Shown: piece by piece, positions 17,601 to 25,027 of the stretch
Numbering within the stretch: position 1 is the stretch's first letter
Layout of the letters: each line of letters opens with the position of its first letter
Assembly (NCBI GenBank): GCA_021325145.1
Contig: JAJPHR010000111.1
Span: 1-37,284 of the forward strand
Source of the DNA: Verrucomicrobiota bacterium
GTDB lineage: Bacteria > Verrucomicrobiota > Verrucomicrobiia > Limisphaerales > Pedosphaeraceae
Reading direction: 5' to 3'
DNA: 37,284 bases
Notes under the pieces: generated by a model
What the model was told of the DNA's origin: nothing
The model's database searches: none
Seen by the model: only the letters and a program-made list of their open reading frames with translations
Made by a program: the position numbers and the translations under genes

Positions 17601-17792
17601 CACCAGATAACCTTCCATCTGCGACGGGTCCATGCCTCCATAAGCCTGCGCGACGTAAATCGTGGGCAAGTCCAGCGCTGGGAAAATATCCTTCGGCATT
17701 TGCCGCCAGGCCAGCACGGACGCCAGACCCACCGCGATCACCGCCACAACAACGGTGAGCGGTCGGCGCAGTGAACGATCAACCAGATTCAT
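14664..17792 (-). CDS. RND efflux transporter permease, first paralogue
   Basis: A 1042-residue RND pump, first gene of the three-gene efflux operon. It starts directly with the cytoplasmic helix and TM1 ('MNLVDRSLRRPLTVVVAVIA'). It aligns with the downstream RND protein without gaps through the first 400 residues, sharing 'AYGGMDPSQMEGYL'-type, 'ESKSIQGAA', 'LQFHPGTDMSQAMAETVAYV' and 'LPGVSAPPPFG' segments, so the pair arose by tandem duplication. It shows the same unusual proton-relay region: TM4 'VDEATVCLENI' and TM10 'GVAVANAILLVTFA' with Ala in place of the AcrB Lys940. Two adjacent RND genes with one adaptor recall the heteromeric MdtABC arrangement. The gene is divergent from the GH51-like gene, with a 171-base gap. 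Confidence 0.92.
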   Translation of the reverse strand: MNLVDRSLRRPLTVVVAVIAVGLASVLAWRQMPKDIFPALDLPTIYVAQAYGGMDPSQMEGYLVYFFEYHFLYLTGIEHVESKSIQGAALMKLQFHPGTDMSQAMAETVAYVNRARAFMPPNTVPPFITRFDAGSLPVGYLVFSSETRSLTEMQDAALNRVRPLLATLPGVSAPPPFGANARTVVVNLKPDRLKSYGMSPDEVVEAITAANVVSPSGNLMSAGKYPMVPVNSIPRDIKDLEAAPVRGGEYPAVFVRDVAEVKDDSDIVTCCALVNGRRTVYIPVTKRADASALAVANMVKKNVPKFQGALPSDMKISYEFDRSPVVTRSLAGLPWEGALGAALTGLMILLFLRDWRSALIVVVNIPLSLMAAVLALWATGQTVNLMTLGGLTLAVGILVDEATVCLENIHVHLNRGRSAAWAALDATTETIGPRLLAMLCVLVMFTPALFMTGAARAMFLPLALAVGFAMAASYLLSSTLVPVLAVWGSRIHGAKSHAAGFARWQSGYSLLLQKLAGWRAWFLFTYLAGTSAVIVLIGGRLGTEIFPRVESGELQVRLRAPAGTDINGTETVFLKALEIIKTAIGPENVKMSLGFIGLHGSTYPINFLYLWNGGTEEGVLQVQLKPGTRVPVKQLKDELRQEFAAQIPDVSFSFEPADLVSQVMSLGAPMPIEVAVSGPNLAANRAFAERVRNQLEGISTLRDVQFAQSLDYPTVEVAVDRERSGIIGPDMKQISRALVPATWSSRFEAPNHWADPKSGIAYQVQTQIPQHLMNSLEDVGDLPVIQAENKPVLLRNLGRIREGTEMSEYDRYNMQRTLTVRANLAGEDLNRAARRVMRAIKELGPPPPRVNVALRGQIGPMQEIQDGLRRGFAVAVVAIFLLLAANFQSLKLSLIVLSTAPAALAGVLLALWMTGTMLSIQSFIGTIMAMGVAVANAILLVTFAERSRLGGATVAEAAMEGARSRLRPILMTSAAMIAGMLPVALGLSDYSGQMAPLGCALVGGLAAATLATLFVLPSVFTLGQARTPRRTASLLTPEEPNP

Positions 17793-17963
17793 CAGAGCTG
17801 CACGTTGCTCACGCGGGATTTAAGCCCGTTCGGGCATGAGGATACAAGCCCGGCTTTGTTCCTTAAATCACCACAAACAAGATCTGCCGCTCTTGCGGCG
17901 AGCGAACCCGAAATTCTTTGACTGCACATTTGCAAACAGGACGAAAAAAGGACAAACTAGGGA
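17793..17963. promoter_or_regulatory. Divergent intergenic region between RND operon and glycosidase
   Basis: This 171-base gap must hold both promoters. A possible -35 box for the glycosidase is 'ttgact' at 17918-17923, but the spot 17 bases downstream ('acgaaa') is a poor -10, so I do not call a promoter. A 'gcccgttcgggc' imperfect palindrome lies near 17825-17836 and could be an operator or a chance hairpin. Confidence 0.35.
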
Positions 17964-20255
17964 ATGCCGCTGCACATCTTTCGGAAGCATCAATTTGCCG
18001 TCCACGCGCTCAGTTTGACCTTGATTGCATTATTGGCGGTCCCGGTCGCATCGCTGGCGCAGAGCAATCTGACGATCTATGGCGATTCCCTGGTAAATGG
18101 CTGGACGGATTCCAGCTACAACACAACGCGGAACTTCGCGAACACGTCACCGGTTCATTCGGGCAGCCATTCCATCAGCGCAACCGTCACGAATGCCTAT
18201 GGAGGAATTCAATTGTCTCACTCGGCAATGACCAATTCGGCTTACGCTTTTGTCACCTTCTGGCTCAACGGCGGGATATCAGGGGGACAACAACTCCAGA
18301 TGTACGGCAATCTTACATCGGGAGCGCAGAATGCCCGGTTTTATCTGAACTCCCCGTCGGTGAACACCTGGCAGCAATACATTGTTCCTTTGTCCGCATT
18401 GGGCGTTGACAATGCGACGAATTTCACGGGATTCGCCATTCAAGATTCCGCCGGAGGGACTGAGCCAACATTTTATCTCGACGACATTCAACTGGTCAGT
18501 TCGACGCCGCCCGCGGTCACGCATTTGACGGTGAATGCCGCCCAAACCATCCGGACGGCGGACGCGCGCTGGTTTGGGATGAACGTGGCGATTTGGGACA
18601 GCGCGCTCGACACGCCGACCAGTCTTGCCGCGTTGACCAATATGGGCATCCGCGCCTTGCGTTTTCCCGGGGGTTCCGCCTCCGACGATTATCACTGGAT
18701 TTACAACCGGCAGGACAGCAACACATGGAGTTGGTCGACGAGCCCCGCCAGTTTCATCCATCTGGTCACGAACGCGAACGAGCAGAGCATGATCACGGTG
18801 AATTACGGCACGGGTTTCACGAACGAAGCCGCCGCCTGGGTGGCCTATGTCAATGCGGCAACCAACAGCACCACGCCGCTGGGCACCGATTCACTGGGCT
18901 TCAACTGGCAGACCGCCGGTTATTGGGCCTCTCTGCGCGCCGCCGCCCATCTCGGAACCGACGATGGGAAAAACTTCCTGCGCATTTCCCGGCCGGCTCC
19001 GCTCGGTTTCAAATATTGGGAGATCGGGAATGAGGTTTATGGAGGTTGGGAAACAGACAGCAATTCGCTGCCGCACGATCCCTACACCTATGCGTTGCGA
19101 GCCTGCAATTACATCTCGCTGATGAAAGCGGTGGACCCGACGATTCATGTGGGTGTGGTGGTGACGCCTGGGGATGACAGTTATGCCAACAACACGAGCA
19201 ATCCGGCGACCAACCTGCGCACCGGCCAGCCGCACAACGGATGGACACCGGTTCTTTTGGCCACGTTAAAGAGCAAAGGCGTTACCCCTGACTTCCTCAT
19301 CCACCATCGCTATCCGCAGAATCCGGGAGGCGAAAGCGACGAGGGATTGCTGCTTTCCTCGTCTGGCTGGGCCGCCGATGCCGCGACTTTGCGGCAGGAG
19401 ATATCCGATTACTTTGGCGCGGGCGGCACCAACATCGAGCTGGTTTGCACGGAAAATAATTCCGTGTCGTCCAATCCCGGGAAGCAATCGGTCAGCCTCG
19501 TCGCCGGCCTTTTCATGGCGGACAGCCTGGCGGAATTGATGCAAACCGAGTTAAACGGACTGTTCTGGTGGAATTTCCAAAATGGCGGTTATAACACCAG
19601 TGGCAATGTCAGTCCCTCCCTTTACGGATGGCGGCCTTACGGCGACTATGGAGTGGTGGAGGGAGTGACCAATTTCCCGCCGTATTACGCGTCAAAGCTC
19701 ATGAAAAACTTCGTGCAGGCAGGCGACACCGTGATCACCGCCGCCAGCGATTATATTCTGCTCTCGACCTACGCGGCGCGGCGGCAGGATGGCAGCCTGA
19801 CGGTTTTGACCATCAACAAGGATCCGACCAATGCGGCCACTGGCCAGGTGAGTTTGACCGGATTTGTCCCGGCTTCCACCGGGGCGGTCTATTCTTATGG
19901 AATGCCGCAGGACAACGCGGCGCAAACGGGCATCGGTTCGTCTGACGTGGCGCAAACCGCTTTGTCCGGCGCTGGCACCAACTTCAACTATTCGTTCCCG
20001 CCTTACTCGGCCACCGTGTTTTCGCTTTGGCCTGCGCCGGCAAGTCTGAAGGTGGTTTCCAGCGCCAATGCGGCGCAAGTCGTCTTTCAACTTCAAGGGC
20101 AGGCTGGCGTTCCGTATGTGATTCAACGTTCGACCAATCTGGTTTCGTGGACGTCGGTGAGCACGAACACACCCGTTGGTTCGAGTGTGAACATCACCAA
20201 TCCGGTGGCGGCATCCGTTCCGAAACAATTCTGGCGGGCGGTTTGGCAGCCATAA
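17964..20255 (+). CDS. Secreted GH51-like (alpha-L-arabinofuranosidase-type) glycosidase
   Basis: A 763-residue secreted protein. A signal peptide ends near residue 32 ('VASLA|Q'). Residues about 36-180 form a beta-rich, carbohydrate-binding-like domain. The catalytic region (about 190-690) resembles clan GH-A arabinofuranosidases: 'FGMNVAIWDSAL' and 'NMGIRALRFPGGSASDDYHW' near its start, 'KYWEIGNEVYGGW' with probable acid/base Glu357, and 'ELVCTENNS' with probable nucleophile Glu497. A beta-sandwich typical of GH51 follows ('GSLTVLTINKDPT'). The last 75 residues contain 'YVIQRSTNLVSWTSVST' and 'QFWRAVW', a short C-terminal module common on secreted verrucomicrobial proteins whose role is unknown. 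It likely cleaves arabinosyl or related side chains of plant polysaccharides. Family assignment is by motif only; a related GH-A family is possible. Confidence 0.82.
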   Translation: MPLHIFRKHQFAVHALSLTLIALLAVPVASLAQSNLTIYGDSLVNGWTDSSYNTTRNFANTSPVHSGSHSISATVTNAYGGIQLSHSAMTNSAYAFVTFWLNGGISGGQQLQMYGNLTSGAQNARFYLNSPSVNTWQQYIVPLSALGVDNATNFTGFAIQDSAGGTEPTFYLDDIQLVSSTPPAVTHLTVNAAQTIRTADARWFGMNVAIWDSALDTPTSLAALTNMGIRALRFPGGSASDDYHWIYNRQDSNTWSWSTSPASFIHLVTNANEQSMITVNYGTGFTNEAAAWVAYVNAATNSTTPLGTDSLGFNWQTAGYWASLRAAAHLGTDDGKNFLRISRPAPLGFKYWEIGNEVYGGWETDSNSLPHDPYTYALRACNYISLMKAVDPTIHVGVVVTPGDDSYANNTSNPATNLRTGQPHNGWTPVLLATLKSKGVTPDFLIHHRYPQNPGGESDEGLLLSSSGWAADAATLRQEISDYFGAGGTNIELVCTENNSVSSNPGKQSVSLVAGLFMADSLAELMQTELNGLFWWNFQNGGYNTSGNVSPSLYGWRPYGDYGVVEGVTNFPPYYASKLMKNFVQAGDTVITAASDYILLSTYAARRQDGSLTVLTINKDPTNAATGQVSLTGFVPASTGAVYSYGMPQDNAAQTGIGSSDVAQTALSGAGTNFNYSFPPYSATVFSLWPAPASLKVVSSANAAQVVFQLQGQAGVPYVIQRSTNLVSWTSVSTNTPVGSSVNITNPVAASVPKQFWRAVWQP

Positions 20256-20319
20256 AGTTCATTGGCCAAGGTTGTTTGAACTTGCGTCGAACTCACGGCG
20301 TTTGGTGGTGTGCTGGGGC

Positions 20320-20398
20320 GGGCTTTCAGCCCTTGCCGTATTCGCAATTGGAAACCTGGGGCGTTGTCCCAGGCTGGTATGAAGCGCGCCGATGGCGC
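20320..20398. repeat. Cluster of three short hairpins, probable dispersed repeat
   Basis: Three hairpins with perfect stems follow each other: gggct/agccc (20320-20332), cctggg/cccagg with a seven-base loop (20355-20373) and gcgcc/ggcgc with a three-base loop (20386-20398). The region's reverse translation ('AIGALHTSLGQRPR') is a type I recall from spurious ORFs in verrucomicrobial genomes. Only one copy was noticed in this window, so its repeat status here is from memory, not shown. Confidence 0.5.
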
Positions 20399-20493
20399 TG
20401 AAGAGTTCGGGCCGCTCCGTACGCCTGTTTCCTCTCCGTATCTCTCTGTAGTTGAGTTGGAAAGATTTTGGAGCGCGAGGCTCCTTACAGCCA

Positions 20494-20566
20494 AGAGCCC
20501 GTCTCGGTAGGGCGCGGCACTCCGTGCGCGCCGTCGGCGGGCAGAGACTGCCCGCCCTATCAGGAT
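20494..20566 (+). repeat. Palindromic intergenic repeat, family 1, copy 2
   Basis: This copy reads on the plus strand with the core 'ggtagggcgcggcactccgt'. It matches the reverse complement of copy 1 (931-1010) at 41 of the first 44 bases and shares the second half ('ggcagagactgcc' against 'ggcagaaaactgcc'). It ends a few bases from the stop codon of the ankyrin/serine-hydrolase gene and lies downstream of the glycosidase as well. Confidence 0.8.
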
Positions 20567-20571
20567 GGCGT

Positions 20572-22521
20572 TTACTCGATTCTGGGGGCGTCGAAAGTGC
20601 GACCGCCCTGGTGGTGGATGGCTTTGGTGACTTTGCCGGCATCGTTCTTCACGAACTCAACCTGGGCATCGACTACTTTCCAGAAGAACTCGGTGGGTGA
20701 CTTGGGAAAGATTTCGAATTTGGGCTGGTCGGTAAGCTGGCCGAACAGATGGTCGCCCTCGCGAGTCACGGTCAAAATTGCCTTGCCCTGGCCGTAATCG
20801 TACTTCCCCACCAGGGCATCGTAGCTGGCGGAATCCACCTTCGCCTCTTTCAGATCTGCGAGTCGCGGCGCATTGATGACCTGGCCACCTTGATGGTGGA
20901 CGACTTTGATCGCCTTGCCATTCTTGTCTTTGACGAACGTTGCCTGGGCATCGACAACCTTCCAAAAGAATTCGGTGTCGGACTTGGGAAAGATTTCATA
21001 CCGGGGCTGGCCGCCGAGTTGGGCGTAGAGATGCCTGCCCTCTTTGGTGACGGTCAGAATTCCAATGCCGTAGTCGTAGCGGCCAACGAGTCCATCAAAG
21101 GCGGCTGGTGAAACATCTGGATCAATTTTGTGAATGGGACGCGGGTCGAGCTTTTCGCCGAGGTAAAACTGCGTGACCAAATGGGCCAGCGTGGCCGGTT
21201 CGGCGCCGGGAGCGCCGGGCAGGGCGTTGGCGAGGATGGCAACCGTGAAGTTTTCGCGCGGCAGACGCATGATGAAGCTGCTGAATCCGTTGAGACCGCC
21301 GCCATGGGAAATCTCCTGCGCGCCGCGCAGTTCGGAAACAAACCAACCGAAACCGTAGCCGCTGCCGGAATGGTCGTCTTTGTTGTCCTCGGTTTTGACG
21401 GGCGTCCAGGCGGCTTTGAGGCTGGCTTGCTTGAGCAGTTTGCCGCCGAAGACGCCTTCATTCCAATGGAACAAATCTTCCACGGTGGAATAGAGGGCAC
21501 CCGCGCCACCGGCCCGGGACATGTCCCAGTTCAGCGCGTTCGTGAACGCGGCCCCGCTGAATTCATAACCGAGCGCCTCATGTTCGAGCGGGACGCCGGA
21601 GCGATGGACGCCGGTGTGGTTCATGCCCAAAGGCTCGAAGAAATTTGCGCGGAGGAAATCGCCGTACGTTTGACCCGAAACCTTTTCAACGATGCGGCCA
21701 AGCAGGAAGTAGCCTGAGTTGTCATAGAGCCATGTCTTGCCGGGATTGAAGTCGTAGGGATCGTTCTGAAACGATTTGATGAGGTCATCGGGCTCGACCG
21801 GGGTGGCGACCGTTGCCATGAAACCGGGTTTGCTGGTGTAGCTGTGGATGCCCGAGGTGTGGGTGAGCAGATGGCGCAGGGTGACCTCATCGCCGCGCGG
21901 GAAATCGGGGAAGTATTTCGAGAGCTTGTCGTTGACGCTGAGTTTCCCTTCCTCCTGGAGCTTCAGAATGGCGGAGGCGGTAAATTGCTTGGTGATGGAA
22001 CCGATGCGGGATTTTGTTTCCGGAGTGAAGGCCACGCCATGCGCGATGTCGGCGAGGCCGTAACCCTTTTCGAAAAGAACCCTGCCATTTTGGGCGACCA
22101 GCACGGCAGCGCCGGGGCCGTTGTTGGAAATCGCGCGGGTGAAGAGCGCATCGACAAGCTTGTCCGGCGAGGGGATGGGGATGTTCGTGTTCGCGCCGTG
22201 GGCGGCGAGGTATTGGGCAACTTCAGTTTCCCCAAACAGGCGGGCGGTGTGGAAGGCGGTCAGGCCGGCTTTGTTTTGCGCGTTTACATCCACGCCGTCG
22301 TCCAGCAACTTCTGAATGATTTCGGTGTCGCCGCCAGCCAATACGACTTCGATCAGATTGTGAGCTTGTAATTCCTTGCTCCAGTTTTTCATGGATTCGC
22401 CCGGTTTCGGGCCGGTGGAGGTGGCGGCGTCGGCGGCGCGCAATGAGAGCGCGCTCACCAGCAGCGCAAGGGCGAGCGAACAAGCGGCCACAGAGGACAG
22501 GGAAAACAGACGCTTTTTCAT
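20572..22521 (-). CDS. Exported ankyrin-repeat / beta-lactamase-fold serine hydrolase fusion
   Basis: A 649-residue protein with four parts. Residues 1-30 are a signal peptide. Residues about 50-113 carry roughly two ankyrin repeats ('DTEIIQKLLDDGVDVNAQNK', 'GLTAFHTARLFGETEVAQYL'). Residues about 118-455 form a class C beta-lactamase/DD-peptidase-like domain with Ser175-x-x-Lys178 (SITK), Tyr266-Asp-Asn268 as the YxN motif and His406-Gly-Gly. The C terminus has two tandem copies of an 80-residue domain (475-554 and 567-649), each with 'LVG+YDYG', 'EIFPKS' and 'EFFWKVVDAQ', similar to domains that trail other serine hydrolases (DUF3471-like). A good Shine-Dalgarno (aaaggagt) precedes the ATG. 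It probably acts in the periplasm on peptides, esters or cell-wall fragments; antibiotic resistance should not be assumed. Confidence 0.88.
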   Translation of the reverse strand: MKKRLFSLSSVAACSLALALLVSALSLRAADAATSTGPKPGESMKNWSKELQAHNLIEVVLAGGDTEIIQKLLDDGVDVNAQNKAGLTAFHTARLFGETEVAQYLAAHGANTNIPIPSPDKLVDALFTRAISNNGPGAAVLVAQNGRVLFEKGYGLADIAHGVAFTPETKSRIGSITKQFTASAILKLQEEGKLSVNDKLSKYFPDFPRGDEVTLRHLLTHTSGIHSYTSKPGFMATVATPVEPDDLIKSFQNDPYDFNPGKTWLYDNSGYFLLGRIVEKVSGQTYGDFLRANFFEPLGMNHTGVHRSGVPLEHEALGYEFSGAAFTNALNWDMSRAGGAGALYSTVEDLFHWNEGVFGGKLLKQASLKAAWTPVKTEDNKDDHSGSGYGFGWFVSELRGAQEISHGGGLNGFSSFIMRLPRENFTVAILANALPGAPGAEPATLAHLVTQFYLGEKLDPRPIHKIDPDVSPAAFDGLVGRYDYGIGILTVTKEGRHLYAQLGGQPRYEIFPKSDTEFFWKVVDAQATFVKDKNGKAIKVVHHQGGQVINAPRLADLKEAKVDSASYDALVGKYDYGQGKAILTVTREGDHLFGQLTDQPKFEIFPKSPTEFFWKVVDAQVEFVKNDAGKVTKAIHHQGGRTFDAPRIE

Positions 22522-22530
22522 GGTCGAGTA

Positions 22531-22541
22531 ACTCCTTTCAG
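22531..22541 (-). promoter_or_regulatory. Strong Shine-Dalgarno of the ankyrin/serine-hydrolase gene
   Basis: On the minus strand 'gaaaggagt' lies about ten bases before the ATG at 22521. It stands out because most starts in the window lack a recognisable Shine-Dalgarno. Confidence 0.6.
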
Positions 22542-22564
22542 GGTTTCGATGTTGGAGTGATTTT

Positions 22565-22576
22565 GCCCGATCGGGC
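22565..22576. promoter_or_regulatory. Perfect 12-base palindrome upstream of serine-hydrolase gene
   Basis: The sequence gcccgatcgggc is a perfect 12-base palindrome about 44 bases upstream of the ATG at 22521. It may be a dimeric repressor site or a small hairpin in the leader. Nothing in the sequence says which protein would bind. Confidence 0.3.
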
Positions 22577-22682
22577 GGTTCTTTGCAAAGCCGATTTCAT
22601 GTTTGTGGGTAAAGTTTGGAGAGTAATTGTTACCGGAGTGTGACGGGAATATCCTTTTGGTGTGACCGGGGAATGGATTGTT

Positions 22683-22752
22683 CCTCGCCCTCCGGGCTGG
22701 GAAGGCGTCGGGCTTTCGATGGGGACGGCGCAGTGCGCTGGTCCCTACCCGG
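22683..22752 (-). repeat. GC-rich palindromic element at the 3' end of the kinase gene
   Basis: Read on the minus strand it begins 'gggtagggaccagcgcactg' and includes the kinase stop codon TAG. It contains a hairpin with arms 22686-22693 and 22700-22707 (7 of 8 pairs) and the near-palindrome gcgcagtgcgc. It starts like the family 1 repeats (ggtaggg) but is otherwise different. It is a single copy here, so calling it a dispersed repeat is inference. Confidence 0.4.
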
Positions 22753-25018
22753 CCTGGGCGGGGGAGAGGATGCGGCTGATGGCGGCGCGGAATTCGGCGA
22801 GGGTGAAGGGTTTCGACAGGCAAATCTTGTTGCTGGATTTCAGGAACTCCTGCGTGCGCTCGTTGACGATGTCGCCGGTGATGAAGATCAGGCGGCGGGA
22901 CATGTCGGGGTTGGAGGCGTTGAGGCGTTCGTACACCTGCTCGCCGGTGAGGCCGGGCATTTTCCAATCGCACAAGGCGAGGTCATAATGATACTGGCTC
23001 AGACGCTTGAGGGCGGTTTCGCCGTCGCGCACGACATCGACTTTGTAACCGTTGATGGTGAGCACCGATTCGATCATTTGCAGGATCAAATCCTCGTCGT
23101 CGATGACCAGCACGCGGCGGCCCACGCCGTCGCGCGGGTTCGGAGCGGCCGGGGCGGCGGGCGCTTCGACTTTGGGAGCCGCCTCGGTGGTGATCGGCAG
23201 TTCGATGACGAACGTGGCGCCTTCACCCGGAGCGCTTTGGGGCGTGATGGCGCCCCCATGCTCGGTGATGATGCCGTAGCAGAGGCTCAAGCCCAGGCCG
23301 GTGCCTTTGCCCACTTCCTTGGTGGTGAAAAAGGGATTGAAGATCTTCTTGAGATTTTCCGCCGAAATGCCGGGGCCGTTGTCACGGAAAGTGATGCACA
23401 CCTTGCCGTTGACCACGGCGGTGGTGATTTCCAATCGCCCGCTGGGTTGGTGCGCCTCCATGGCCTGCTTGGCGTTGTTGATGATGTTCAGGAAGACCTG
23501 CTGCATCTGGTGCGGGTCGATCAAGGTGGCCGGCAGGCGCGGGTCGAAGTTCGTAACGACCTCGATGTTGCTGGTGCGCATCTGGTAGGCGAGGATTTCA
23601 ACGGCGGACTCGAGGATTTCGTTGACGGAGACGACCTTGCGCTCGGGAGCGTGGCGGCGGGCGAAACTCAACAGGCTTTGAACGATCTTTTGGCAGCGTT
23701 TGGCGCTCTTGAAAATCATGTCCAGGAAGCGCCGCTGGGTCTCCGGCATTTCGTTCTGTTGCAGCAACTCGGCGAAGCCCATAACGGAGGTCAGCGGGTT
23801 GTTCAGTTCGTGCGCCACGCCGGCAACGAATTCGCCGATGCCCGAGAGTTTCTCGCTCTGGATCAATTGATGTTGCGTGGTCTTGAGAGTATCGACCGTT
23901 TTTTCGAGTTCTTCGCGCGAGGTCTTGAGGTTCTCGGTCATCCGGTTGAAGACAGTGGCAAGTTCGCCGCATTCATCGCGGGAGGAGACTTCGACACGGC
24001 GCGAAAAGTCGCCGCGTCCGACGGCTTCGGCACTGTCGCGCAACTGGCGCAAGGGCTGGGTGAGCTTGCGCAAGAGCAACCACACGACGGTGGTACTCAA
24101 AGCAATTCCGAGCAGGCCGACAGCCAGGAGCATTTTTTGCGTGGCACTGAGCAGGGCAATGCCGGACTCGTAAGAGAAGAGGAGCAGGTACTCGAGTTTG
24201 CCGGTGCCGCCGGGAATGGTGAAGTAGTCCGCTTTGCAAAGGAAATGCTGGTTATTGACGATAATCTGGCGGGCCGAACCGCGGCTTCGCAGCTCCTGGT
24301 CGCCGGAGAGGGCGCTGAATCGCGCCACGAGGACGGGATACAGCTCGGGTTTGGGCAGGCTTCCGACCGCGACCTGGTCCCCGGTCATGAAGAATATTTC
24401 GGTGCGGGTGAGTTGCTTGATTTCCTGAGCCGCCTCGGCCCCGATTTCCACCCCAAAGGTGGCGATGCCGACGATTTGGTCATGGAAAATGACGGGCAGC
24501 GAGACTACATCCAGCAAGTTCGTGCCGACGATGATGGTGTCGGCCTTGGGCTGACGTTCCTCCACGGCTTGACGAACGGCCGGCGCGCACTGGGCTTGGA
24601 ACAAGTCTTTATTGAAGTCCTTGGTGCGGCTCGCAAAAGCGAATTCCTGACTGTCGCTCCGGATGAAAGTCAGCGTGGCAATAGCCGCGCCATCCTGCTC
24701 CTCAAACTCGCCCAGCAAACGGTCCAAAAAATCATTGGCGGTTTCGAGGTCGGCCAATTGCGTGGTGGCTTTGAACCGGGGCTCGTTGACCACGTTGCGA
24801 TAGCGCGCTTTGAGATTATCGACGCGGATTTGCTGGGATTTTTTGACGATCTTGCTGGCGGTCAACAATTGATCCGCCGCGTCGTCGCGCACCTGGGAGC
24901 CGATGCGGCGGTTGACTACCCATATAGTCGCGGCAGTCAGCAATACCATAACCAGGACCACCGGCACCAGCACCTTCGTCTGGAAACTGAAACGGGCTCT
25001 AAAAGGAATTCTGTTCAT
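22745..25018 (-). CDS. Hybrid sensor histidine kinase with periplasmic sensor and receiver domain
   Basis: A 757-residue membrane kinase. TM1 is at about 15-36, a periplasmic sensor of about 260 residues (37-295, Cache-like by length and by 'FVGVEIG'-type strands) follows, and TM2 is at about 296-317. Then come a HAMP segment (318-370, 'LRQLRDSAEAVGRGDFSRRV'), a short coiled coil, HisKA with the phospho-acceptor His403 in 'AHELNNPLTSVMGF', an HATPase domain ('IINNAKQAM', 'DNGPGIS', 'FFTTKEVGKGTGLGLSL'), a Pro/Ala linker and a C-terminal receiver (about 640-755) with Asp684 in 'LCDWKMPG' and a Lys in 'LSKPFT'. No HPt or output domain is present, so signalling must pass to a partner. It is the third gene of a tight operon with a porin and a cupredoxin, nine bases after the latter. 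Confidence 0.93.
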   Translation of the reverse strand: MNRIPFRARFSFQTKVLVPVVLVMVLLTAATIWVVNRRIGSQVRDDAADQLLTASKIVKKSQQIRVDNLKARYRNVVNEPRFKATTQLADLETANDFLDRLLGEFEEQDGAAIATLTFIRSDSQEFAFASRTKDFNKDLFQAQCAPAVRQAVEERQPKADTIIVGTNLLDVVSLPVIFHDQIVGIATFGVEIGAEAAQEIKQLTRTEIFFMTGDQVAVGSLPKPELYPVLVARFSALSGDQELRSRGSARQIIVNNQHFLCKADYFTIPGGTGKLEYLLLFSYESGIALLSATQKMLLAVGLLGIALSTTVVWLLLRKLTQPLRQLRDSAEAVGRGDFSRRVEVSSRDECGELATVFNRMTENLKTSREELEKTVDTLKTTQHQLIQSEKLSGIGEFVAGVAHELNNPLTSVMGFAELLQQNEMPETQRRFLDMIFKSAKRCQKIVQSLLSFARRHAPERKVVSVNEILESAVEILAYQMRTSNIEVVTNFDPRLPATLIDPHQMQQVFLNIINNAKQAMEAHQPSGRLEITTAVVNGKVCITFRDNGPGISAENLKKIFNPFFTTKEVGKGTGLGLSLCYGIITEHGGAITPQSAPGEGATFVIELPITTEAAPKVEAPAAPAAPNPRDGVGRRVLVIDDEDLILQMIESVLTINGYKVDVVRDGETALKRLSQYHYDLALCDWKMPGLTGEQVYERLNASNPDMSRRLIFITGDIVNERTQEFLKSSNKICLSKPFTLAEFRAAISRILSPAQAG

Positions 25019-25027
25019 CGGACTCGG

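Larger units (their letters stand above)
20256..20571. other. Convergent intergenic region filled with palindromic repeats
   Basis: This 316-base gap lies between the 3' ends of the glycosidase (+) and the ankyrin/serine-hydrolase gene (-) and has no credible gene. It holds a cluster of three perfect-stem hairpins (20320-20398) and a copy of the family 1 palindromic repeat (20494-20566). Between them, 20400-20490 is unassigned. No T-tailed intrinsic terminator was seen; the hairpins may serve for both genes. Confidence 0.6.

Noticed and set aside
20572..22521. Antibiotic-resistance beta-lactamase
   Set aside because: The motifs fit the wider serine hydrolase/DD-peptidase class. The ankyrin and trailing domains, and the lack of similarity that I can recognise to resistance enzymes, make a resistance role unsupported.
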